Source of the DNA: Rhodoferax sp.
Lineage (GTDB): Bacteria; Pseudomonadota; Gammaproteobacteria; Burkholderiales; Burkholderiaceae_C
Direction of reading: 5' to 3'
Length of the DNA: 64,000 nucleotides
Assembly (NCBI GenBank): GCA_024236015.1
Contig: JACKLK010000002.1
Span: 372,001-436,000, forward strand
Part shown: positions 57,933 to 64,000 of the stretch, piece after piece
How positions within the stretch are numbered: the first letter of the stretch is position 1
Layout of the letters: every line of letters starts with the position of its first letter
Notes under the pieces: generated by a model
Told to the model about the DNA's origin: nothing
Databases searched by the model: none
Seen by the model: only the letters and a program-made list of their open reading frames with translations
Position numbers and translations under genes: made by a program

Positions 57933-58607
57933 ATGAAGATGAACAAGAACAAACCTTGGAACCTGGCGGCAGCCCTGTCCCTGGTGGCCGTGCTGGGCCT
58001 GTCGGGCACTGCGGCCCAGGCCGCCGTGTCCATCCCCGAGCCGGCCCTGTCGACCTCGACGGTCGACGCCGTGTCGCAACCGGGCAGCCAGGCGCTTCCG
58101 TCGTTCGTGTTCAACTTCGACTCGAACTTCGACCTGATCGGGTTCGACATCACGGTCCAGTTCGATCCGACCAAGCTCAGCTTCAATGCCGCCGCGTCCA
58201 CGCTGAGCTTTGGCGCAAGCACCGTCACGTTGCCGGCGGCCCTGATGGCCATGCAGACCGCATTGCCAGATTTCATCTTCAGCCCCGGAGCCGGCGATTT
58301 CGGCACCGCGATCAACACGGGCGAGTTCAGTTTCAACGGGGCCTATTTCGCCCCGACGAGTTTCTTCCCGGTTCCCGCGGGTAGCGCGGTGACCTTGACC
58401 GGCGTATTCGACCTGTTGCCGGGATTCGATACCGGATCGACACCGGTACGTGTGTTCGGCAATGCGAGCGATCAGTTCTTCGCCTTCGAAGAGTTCGACA
58501 TGACGGCGTCGGTCTCCGCCGTGCCCGAGCCCGAGACCTGGCTGATGCTGATCGGCGGCCTGGGCCTGATCGCCAGCCGTGTCCGGCGGCGCGCCAAGAC
58601 GCAATAA
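57933..58607 (+). CDS. Cohesin-like PEP-CTERM sorted surface protein
   Basis: A 224-residue exported protein. Signal peptide MKMNKNKPWNLAAALSLVAV with cleavage near AAQA-AVS. The mature domain shows the cohesin-type strand pattern LIGFDITVQFDPTKLSFNAA and an alternating beta structure to about residue 190. The C-terminus is a textbook PEP-CTERM tail: VPEPETWLMLIGGLGLIASR then RVRRRAK, the signal for exosortase processing. RBS is GGAG at 57922-57925. It follows the giant adhesin gene by 183 bases, behind its own sigma-54 promoter. Since the giant protein carries a dockerin-like segment, this protein could be its anchor or matrix partner (inference). No exosortase gene is in the window. Confidence 0.88.
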   Translation: MKMNKNKPWNLAAALSLVAVLGLSGTAAQAAVSIPEPALSTSTVDAVSQPGSQALPSFVFNFDSNFDLIGFDITVQFDPTKLSFNAAASTLSFGASTVTLPAALMAMQTALPDFIFSPGAGDFGTAINTGEFSFNGAYFAPTSFFPVPAGSAVTLTGVFDLLPGFDTGSTPVRVFGNASDQFFAFEEFDMTASVSAVPEPETWLMLIGGLGLIASRVRRRAKTQ

Positions 58608-58629
58608 GCACACACGTCTTCCCCCCAAC

Positions 58630-58650
58630 AACGGCCCGTTTCGGGCCGTT
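58630..58650 (+). terminator. Hairpin after the PEP-CTERM cohesin gene
   Basis: AACGGCCCG, loop TTT, CGGGCCGTT: a perfect 9-bp stem starting 22 bases after the stop, with partial extension by CAACA/TGTTG. No T-run follows, but the stem is strong enough to act as a terminator or 3' stabiliser. Confidence 0.65.
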
Positions 58651-58757
58651 GCTGTTGGCGGGCCATGGTCGGGTGCGGGTGCCGATGCCGCCGGCGTCGC
58701 GGCAACCCCATGACCTGACGGAATACCCGCCCATACCCGTGCCGGCATACTCGCGCG

Positions 58758-60017
58758 ATGTTTTCCGGGCCCGATCCGACCCCATCGTCCGCGACGCGCG
58801 ACACCGCATTGCGCCTGGCGCTGGTGTTGTCGCTGGGCGCCACGGTATCGCTGGGCATCACCCGCTTCGCCTACGGCCTGTTGTTGCCGCCGATGCGTGA
58901 CGACCTGGGCTGGAGTTATGCGCTGGCAGGCGGCATGAACACCGCGAACGCGGCCGGCTACCTGCTCGGGGCCTTGTGCACACCCGTGCTGCTGCGCGCG
59001 GCGAGCCCGGGCCGGCTCATGGTGTGGGGCGCGTTGCTGGCCAGCGTGCTGATGGCCGTCAGCGGTGTCGTGACCGACAGCACGATCTGGCTGGTGCAGC
59101 GTTTTGCCGCCGGCGTGGCCAGCGCCTGCGTGTTCATCACCGGCGGCCTGCTGGCCGCGCGGCTGGGCGCGGCGCATCCGGATCGTGCCGGATGGCTGAT
59201 CGGCGTGTATTACGGCGGCACCGGGCTGGGCATCAGCCTGTCGGCGCTGGCGGTGCCCGGCGCGATCGCGGCCGCCTCCGGCATGGAGCACCGCTGGGCG
59301 CTCGCCTGGGTCGTGCTGGCCATCCTGTGTTTTGCCGGTGCGGCCGCGTTGCGCTGGGTCGTGGCCCGGCTGGAAACGCCGGCATCCGGCGAAGCACAAG
59401 CTGCGGCATCGGCGGCGGCGGCGACGACAGGCACCGGCGCGGCAAGGCCGCCGGTGCTTCTGCGCAGCTTCGGATTCGCGCTGGCCGGCTACGGCATGTT
59501 CGGCGTCGGCTATATCGGCTACATGACCTTCATCGTCGCCTTGTTGCGCGAACAGGGGCTGCCGCCATGGGGCATCACCGGCTTCTATGCCGCGCTGGGC
59601 CTGGCGGTGATGGCCTCGCCGCGGCTGTGGGCCGGGCTGCTGGACCGTTACCGGGACGGCCGCCCGCTGGCCTTGCTCAACGCCCTGCTGGGCGCGGCCA
59701 CGCTGGCGCCGGCGCTGAGCACGGCCTGGCCGCTGGTGCTGGCCTCCGGCCTGTTGTTCGGCGCGGTGTTCCTGTCGGTCGTGGCATCGACCACGGCATG
59801 GGTACGCCACAACCTGCCCCCCGAGCAGTGGGCACGGGGCATCGGCGCCTTCACCATCGTGTTCGCCGCCGGCCAGATCGTCGGCCCGACGGTCGTGGGC
59901 TGGATCGCCGACGGCCCGGGTGGCCTGGAGCGCGGCTTCGTCGTGTCGGCCGTGGCCCTGTGGCTGGGAGCGGCGCTGGCGCTGCGCCAGCGCGACGCCA
60001 AGGCCCCGTTACACTGA
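58758..60017 (+). CDS. YbfB/YjiJ family MFS transporter
   Basis: A 419-residue major facilitator with about 12 membrane helices. The N-terminal stretch LGITRFAYGLLLPPMRDDLG, followed by YALAGGMNTANAAGYLLGAL, is the signature of the YbfB/YjiJ group. A polar Ala/Gly-rich loop near residues 208-238 separates the two six-helix halves. The substrate is unknown; an importer or exporter of small organic molecules is likely. No partner gene is evident. The start lies 107 bases after the hairpin at 58630-58650. Confidence 0.9.
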   Translation: MFSGPDPTPSSATRDTALRLALVLSLGATVSLGITRFAYGLLLPPMRDDLGWSYALAGGMNTANAAGYLLGALCTPVLLRAASPGRLMVWGALLASVLMAVSGVVTDSTIWLVQRFAAGVASACVFITGGLLAARLGAAHPDRAGWLIGVYYGGTGLGISLSALAVPGAIAAASGMEHRWALAWVVLAILCFAGAAALRWVVARLETPASGEAQAAASAAAATTGTGAARPPVLLRSFGFALAGYGMFGVGYIGYMTFIVALLREQGLPPWGITGFYAALGLAVMASPRLWAGLLDRYRDGRPLALLNALLGAATLAPALSTAWPLVLASGLLFGAVFLSVVASTTAWVRHNLPPEQWARGIGAFTIVFAAGQIVGPTVVGWIADGPGGLERGFVVSAVALWLGAALALRQRDAKAPLH

Positions 60018-60096
60018 TTCGCTTCGGCGCCCCGGCCCCGGGGGCGCGTGATGCCGCGGCTGCCGCCGTGGCGCGCCATGCCGCAAAGGTGCTCGT

Positions 60097-61383
60097 ATCA
60101 GCTTCTCTTCCTTTCCCCTGCTGCCGACGTTGCAGCGCGCCGCGACCGGTTCGGGTTATCTCGCGCCCACGCCGGTCCAGGCCGCGGTCATTCCCGCGGC
60201 ATTGAGCGGCTCCGACGTGCTGGCGGTGGCGCAGACCGGCTCCGGCAAGACCGTGGCCTTTGCGTTGCCACTGCTGCAGCAGGTGCAGTCCACGGCGCCC
60301 GGCACGCCGCGCCATGTCAAGGCGCTGGTGTTGTTGCCCACGCGCGAACTGGCGATGCAGGTCGCCACGGTGCTGCGCGACCAGGCGCGTTTCCTGTCCG
60401 ACCCGCCCCGGCTGGTGGTGGTGTTCGGCGGCGTGTCGGTCAACCCGCAGATGATGCGGCTGCGCGGTGGCGCCGACGTGCTGGTGGCCACGCCGGGCCG
60501 GCTGCTCGACCTGGTGGACAAGAACGCGGTCCGGCTCCCGGAGCTCGAGATGCTGGTGCTCGACGAGGCCGACCGCCTGCTCGATGCCGCATTCGCCGAC
60601 GAACTGGCGCGGGTGCTGGCCTTGTTGCCGCCGCGGCGCCAGACCCTGCTGTTCTCGGCCACCATGCCGCCAGCCGTGCGGCAACTGGCCGATCGGCTGC
60701 TGCACGACCCGGTGCGGGTGCAGATCGCCGACACGGCGCAGACCGTGCCCGACATCGTGCAACGGGTGATCACGGTCGATCCGCCGCGGCGCACCGCGCT
60801 GCTGCGCCACCTGATGCAGACGCAGGGCTGGAAGCGGGCCCTGGTGTTCGTCGCCACCCAGCATGCGGCCGAGACGGTGGCCGCCAAGCTGTACGACCAT
60901 GGCGTCTATGCCACGCCCTTCCACGGCGGCCTGAGCCAGGGCGCGCGTACCCAGGCCATCGACGAGCTGCGCAAGGGGCAGTGGGACGTGGTCGTCACCA
61001 CCGACCTGGCGGCCCGCGGCCTGGACATCGCACAGCTGCCCGTGGTCGTCAACTACGACCTGCCGCGCTCGGCGGTCGACTACGTGCACCGCATCGGCCG
61101 CACCGGACGTGCCGGCGCCAGCGGCCTGGCACTGAGTTTCGTCAGCGCGGCCACCGAAGCCCACATGCGCCTGATCGAGAAGCGGCAGGCATTGCAGCTG
61201 CCGCGCGAGGTGGTGGCCGGATTCGAGCCGACCGAAGTCGTGGCGCCGCCGGACCGGGCGGCGGTGCCGGGCACCGGCGGCATCAAGGGAAAACGCCCGA
61301 GCAAGAAGGACAAGCTGCGTGCGCAGGCCGCAAGCGATGCGTCGGGCGGAGATGGAGACAGCGGGCCCGGTTCGGGCCGGTGA
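60097..61383 (+). CDS. rhlE: DEAD-box RNA helicase, RhlE-like, apparently starting at AUC
   Basis: About 428 residues. The Q-motif region SFSSFPLLPTLQRAATG leads to YLAPTPVQ, then AQTGSGKT, PTRELAMQV, TPGRLLDL, VLDEADRLLD, SATMPP, and the second RecA domain with the ARGLDI segment and HRIGRTGRAG. The tail is basic. The conserved Phe, 25 residues before the Gln of PTPVQ, is encoded upstream of the first conventional start (TTG at 60130), and an in-frame TGA lies at 60049. No ATG, GTG or TTG exists between them. ATC at 60097 sits where relatives have the start Met, and has AAAGGTG six bases before it. Either AUC is used or the base was ATG. The conventional minimal call would be 60130-61383. 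Likely role: rRNA or mRNA remodelling in the cytoplasm. Confidence 0.85.
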   Translation: MSFSSFPLLPTLQRAATGSGYLAPTPVQAAVIPAALSGSDVLAVAQTGSGKTVAFALPLLQQVQSTAPGTPRHVKALVLLPTRELAMQVATVLRDQARFLSDPPRLVVVFGGVSVNPQMMRLRGGADVLVATPGRLLDLVDKNAVRLPELEMLVLDEADRLLDAAFADELARVLALLPPRRQTLLFSATMPPAVRQLADRLLHDPVRVQIADTAQTVPDIVQRVITVDPPRRTALLRHLMQTQGWKRALVFVATQHAAETVAAKLYDHGVYATPFHGGLSQGARTQAIDELRKGQWDVVVTTDLAARGLDIAQLPVVVNYDLPRSAVDYVHRIGRTGRAGASGLALSFVSAATEAHMRLIEKRQALQLPREVVAGFEPTEVVAPPDRAAVPGTGGIKGKRPSKKDKLRAQAASDASGGDGDSGPGSGR

Positions 61384-61388
61384 CACCG

Positions 61389-61829
61389 TCAGTGTTCGTT
61401 GGTGGCCGGGGAAGCCGCGGGCGTGGTCGTGCCGGCACCGTCGTCATGGCCGTTACCGACGGCGCCATCGGAGGGCGGCGCCGGCGGCGCATCAGCCAGC
61501 GTCTCGTCGGCCAGCGTCTCGTCGGCCAGCGTCTCGTCGGTACGGGGCCGCGGTGTCCGGTGACCGGGCTTGGCCAGGATTTCGGCATAGACATGGCTTG
61601 CGCCGTCGCGTGCGGCCGCATCCACCAGGGCGATCAGCTCCGACAGCGGCACCGTCTGCGCGCTGCCGGCATCGCGGCCGAAGCGGCAATCGAAGTCCAG
61701 GAAGTCCACGCCTGCGGGCAGTGGGCGTCGGCGTTCGCGCCGCAGGTACTTGCGGATCTCGTGTTTGACCGCATCGAGAACCCGGTCCGGATGCCGGCCG
61801 GGAGCGGTGAGTGCAAAAGTTTTCTTCAT
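61389..61829 (-). CDS. DUF6172 family protein
   Basis: A 146-residue protein whose first 90 residues (MKKTFALTAPGRHPDRVLDA and following KHEIRKYLRRERRRPLPAG, DFLDFDCRFG) match DUF6172, a small basic family of unknown function in proteobacteria. The C-terminal third is low complexity and acidic with a DETLA tandem repeat, an Ala/Pro stretch and GHDDGAG. The start MKKTF was preferred over an upstream TTG. Its stop lies 5 bases from the rhlE stop, so the two genes converge almost back to back. Confidence 0.82.
   Translation of the reverse strand: MKKTFALTAPGRHPDRVLDAVKHEIRKYLRRERRRPLPAGVDFLDFDCRFGRDAGSAQTVPLSELIALVDAAARDGASHVYAEILAKPGHRTPRPRTDETLADETLADETLADAPPAPPSDGAVGNGHDDGAGTTTPAASPATNEH
61495..61539. 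repeat. Three 15-bp tandem repeats in the DUF6172 gene
   Basis: GCCAGCGTCTCGTCG is repeated exactly three times. On the coding strand each unit encodes the pentapeptide DETLA, so copy-number changes lengthen or shorten the acidic tail by five residues and stay in frame. Confidence 0.95.
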
Positions 61830-61883
61830 GGGTGATGGTAGCGCCGCTACAGTGGGACGCTGGAACAAAGGGCAAGACAGACC

Positions 61884-62111
61884 ATGGCGCGCAATTCACT
61901 CTGGGCAGAAAAGGTGCTGGCGCTGGCGCGCGGCGGCAACCTGGACGCGGCGATCGCGCAGGTCAAGGTCGCGCCCAGCCTGAAGGACCTGCAGGCCTTG
62001 CAGGCAGCGCTGATCGTGCACCGGCTGGCCGGACGCTGGCGCAACCTGGACCAGGCCATCACCGACGCACTGGCCCATCTGTCGGCACCGCGGCTGCACC
62101 GCGCGCCCTGA
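61884..62111 (+). CDS. Small helical hypothetical protein
   Basis: A 75-residue protein, MARNSLWAEKVLALARGGNL followed by an Ala/Gln/Leu-rich helical body and ending LSAPRLHRAP. It has codon composition like the neighbouring genes and an AAGGGCAAGA stretch a few bases upstream. Helical-hairpin proteins of this length occur as unnamed families in Burkholderiales; I cannot assign a function. It is divergent from the DUF6172 gene with 54 bases between their starts. Confidence 0.6.
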   Translation: MARNSLWAEKVLALARGGNLDAAIAQVKVAPSLKDLQALQAALIVHRLAGRWRNLDQAITDALAHLSAPRLHRAP

Positions 62112-62243
62112 ACGCGGCCGTGCGGCCGCCGGTGGCCCGGCGCCCTTGGGCGGCAAGTGGCCCATTGCCGCGCGCCCTGCGCAGGACTAGACTGGGCGTC
62201 GGATCGCCAAGGCGCCGTGACGCGCCAACAGGGAGAACCCACC

Positions 62244-62939
62244 ATGCATGTTGTCCTGCGCCGCTTCATGGTTGCCGCTGGCCTGGCGCTCGGCGCCGTG
62301 TCCCCGCTGCCGGCCCAGACCGTCACCGCCAGCTTCGACGACCTGTCGGCCTTGCCTGCGGTCGACGCCTCCACCGGACTGTTCTTCGCCAATGGCGACA
62401 GCCTGCTGTACCAGGGGGTGACCTGGGACACGCGCTTCAAGGTGGTCGGAGATGCCTACCGCGTCGATCCGGTCACGCCCGGTCCGCTGTACGGCATCCC
62501 GCATTCCGGCCACTATTTCGTCACCAGCGAGTTCGACGACCCGCTCAACGACGGCCTGCGGATCACCACGAATCACCTGCTCACCGGCGCCTGGTTCGGG
62601 CGCAATGCGTATTACGGCTTCGGGGCCGGTGCCGATCAGGTGACGATCCACGCACTCGGCGGCGACCAGGTGCTGGCATCGGTGGTGTTCGACCTGCCCG
62701 ACACCGACCCCGGCCATCCGGCGCCGCTGCAGTTCGTCGATACCGGCGGGTTCGCGTCGCTGACGGGCATCACCGGTTACCGCATCGATCGTCGTGCACT
62801 GGGCGACCAGAACGGTCACTGGGTGGCCGACGATTTCAGCTTCGTGCTGGCCTCGCCGGTGCCCGAGCCGCTGCCGGCGCTGATGTGGCTGGGTGCGCTG
62901 GCGCTGTTCGCGGGCCACCTGCGTCGACGCCGCGGCTGA
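62244..62939 (+). CDS. PEP-CTERM sorted exported protein
   Basis: A 231-residue exported protein: signal peptide HVVLRRFMVAAGLALGAV with cleavage near LPAQ, a beta-rich mature domain starting VTASFDDLSALPAVDASTG, then the sorting tail SPVPEPLPALMWLGALALFA followed by HLRRRRG. The mature domain resembles the lectin-like, calcium-associated sandwich found in many PEP-CTERM proteins (FDDL..., QGVTWDTRF, GHYFVTSEFDD). GGGAGAA lies 6-13 bases before the ATG. Unlike the other PEP-CTERM gene, no sigma-54 promoter is visible upstream. Confidence 0.88.
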   Translation: MHVVLRRFMVAAGLALGAVSPLPAQTVTASFDDLSALPAVDASTGLFFANGDSLLYQGVTWDTRFKVVGDAYRVDPVTPGPLYGIPHSGHYFVTSEFDDPLNDGLRITTNHLLTGAWFGRNAYYGFGAGADQVTIHALGGDQVLASVVFDLPDTDPGHPAPLQFVDTGGFASLTGITGYRIDRRALGDQNGHWVADDFSFVLASPVPEPLPALMWLGALALFAGHLRRRRG

Positions 62940-62968
62940 CCTCGCACCCGCAGGCGCCGGCGCCGGCC

Positions 62969-63421
62969 TCAGCGGCCGAGCAACTCGAAGTTCAGCAGCC
63001 GCGTGGCGATGAAGGTTTCGGCCAGGAAACACAGCAGCGCGAGCAGGAAGCAGCCCACGCCGCTCAGAAAACCGCCCACGGCCCAGCGCGCCCCCAGGAA
63101 GCCGGTGGTTTCGCCCAGGAACAGCAGGATGATGGTCAGCCCGATCAGGAAGGCGCACAAGGTCAGCAGCGCGATGCAGCCGTTGACCAGCCGTCCGCGC
63201 AGGCGCAGCGTGCCCAGTTCGGTGGCCGCACGCGCGAGCAGCCGGTCGTCCTGCGATGCGCGCGCCTGTTGTTCGACCACGCGGGCCCGGTCGATGATGC
63301 GTGCCAGCCGGCCTGCCACGGCGCCGATCATGCCGGCGACCGCGGTCAGCAGGAACACCGGCGCCACGGCCAGCTGGATGCCGTGGGTGATCGTCTCCGG
63401 ATCGAGTGGGGTGAGCGCCAT
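62969..63421 (-). CDS. DUF2721 membrane protein
   Basis: A 150-residue protein with three predicted helices: the first near residues 15-38 (APVFLLTAVAGMIGAVAGRL), then the DUF2721 signature RARVVEQQARASQDD and LRLRGRLVNGCIAL, and two C-terminal hydrophobic segments. DUF2721 proteins are small inner-membrane proteins of unknown function. It converges with the second PEP-CTERM gene, 29 bases apart, and is followed upstream by a gene-free 139 bases. Confidence 0.88.
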   Translation of the reverse strand: MALTPLDPETITHGIQLAVAPVFLLTAVAGMIGAVAGRLARIIDRARVVEQQARASQDDRLLARAATELGTLRLRGRLVNGCIALLTLCAFLIGLTIILLFLGETTGFLGARWAVGGFLSGVGCFLLALLCFLAETFIATRLLNFELLGR

Positions 63422-63560
63422 GGGGGGTCGAGGTGGGTGACGGTGGCTCGATTATGCGCAGGCCGATGCGCGGGCGGCGGGACGCAGAAGGTCGTTGCGC
63501 TGTGACGGGCGTCTTCGGCCGGCCGTGACCCACGGGCACGGATCGCGCGTCGACCCGGGT

Positions 63561-64000
63561 TCAGCTGGCCGGCAGTTCCCGTCCCGACGGGGTGCCGGTG
63601 CGCTGGAACTGGTGCCAGGCCCGGCGCAGTTGCGTGTCGGAACTGAAACCGGACAGGGCGGCGGCCTGGGTCACGTTGTGGCCGGAATGCAGCGCCGCCT
63701 GCGCCACCGCGAGCCGGATGCGGCGCAGGTATTGCAGGGGCGCGATGCCGGCGTGTTCGACGAACAGCCGGTTCAGGTGGCGCGGCGAGGTACAGGCGAT
63801 GTCGGCCATGGCCGGCAAGGTCCAGTCGTGGGCGGGCTGGCCCGACACCGCGTCCTGCACCCGATGCAAAGCCGGATGCAGGTGGTTGCGGTAGGCCAGG
63901 AAGGGCGAGAGTTCCGGGTCCTGCGGGCCGCGGCGCAGCGCCACCACCATGGTCTGGGCCACGCGTGCCGCCACGGCATCGCCGCAGCTCTGCGCCACCA
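63561..64000 (-). CDS. AraC-type regulator, C-terminal part (cut by window edge)
   Basis: The visible 146 residues or so hold a complete AraC-type DNA-binding domain with two helix-turn-helix units: MADIACTSPRHLNRLFVEHA and VTQAAALSGFSSDTQLRRAW. The residues in front (QTMVVALRRGPQDPELSPFL) match the inter-domain segment of GlxA/FtrA-type regulators, which carry a DJ-1/PfpI-like N-terminal domain; that domain lies beyond the edge, so the family call is partial. Its regulatory target is unknown. Confidence 0.82.
   Translation of the reverse strand, partial: VAQSCGDAVAARVAQTMVVALRRGPQDPELSPFLAYRNHLHPALHRVQDAVSGQPAHDWTLPAMADIACTSPRHLNRLFVEHAGIAPLQYLRRIRLAVAQAALHSGHNVTQAAALSGFSSDTQLRRAWHQFQRTGTPSGRELPAS

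Noticed and set aside
62112..62243. Sigma-54 promoter before the second PEP-CTERM gene
   Set aside because: TGGC elements occur, but none has GC at the required ten-base spacing.

Overview
This 64 kb window is GC-rich chromosomal DNA, most probably from a betaproteobacterium of the order Burkholderiales. The evidence is gene content and order: pilT / cyclic-nucleotide-binding protein / pilU, rsmI divergent from yraN-diaA-dolP, two overlapping Lrp/AsnC regulators facing ornithine cyclodeaminase-arginase, PEP-CTERM proteins, and strong G/C bias at third codon positions. Family or genus cannot be fixed from the sequence alone. I see no tRNA, rRNA, CRISPR array, intact insertion sequence or prophage.

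Left part (1-25.2 kb): mostly housekeeping genes plus one catabolic module. At 0.7-4.7 kb a TetR-type regulator precedes a 1,074-residue self-contained reductive dehalogenase homologue, in which a corrinoid/4Fe-4S dehalogenase is fused to an FMN/NAD(P)H reductase and a 2Fe-2S ferredoxin. Next come a pirin operon, a SHOCT-PspC protein, a universal stress protein and an MgtA-like P-type ATPase behind an FNR/ANR-type box, an esterase, and rsmI facing yraN-diaA-dolP. These are followed by a hydroxyisobutyrate-dehydrogenase-type enzyme, the type IV pilus retraction ATPases, a PLP homeostasis protein, the arginine/ornithine degradation pair with its regulators, a small basic protein, a serine hydrolase with a hexanucleotide repeat upstream, and a YegD-type Hsp70.

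Centre (25.6-57.7 kb): half of the window is a single open reading frame of about 10,697 codons, predicted to give a protein of roughly 1 MDa. It starts with a LEPR-XLL leader. It continues through dozens of LktA-like beta-strand repeats, RTX calcium-binding repeats, propeller-like repeats, several parallel beta-helix units with carbohydrate-binding-type modules, a chain of cadherin/Ig-like domains, and a C-terminal cohesin-like plus dockerin-like pair. It contains a 2,853-bp in-frame tandem duplication in which I found no differences, and whose codon use differs from its surroundings.

Right part (57.7-64 kb): directly downstream is a secreted cohesin-like protein with a PEP-CTERM (exosortase) tail, behind a near-consensus sigma-54 promoter. 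My main hypothesis is that this protein is part of the surface-anchoring or matrix-assembly system of the giant adhesin, through cohesin-dockerin contact and exosortase sorting. The rest is an MFS transporter, a DEAD-box helicase that appears to start at a non-standard AUC codon, a DUF6172 protein, a small hypothetical protein, a second PEP-CTERM protein, a DUF2721 membrane protein and the 3' part of an AraC-type regulator cut by the window edge.
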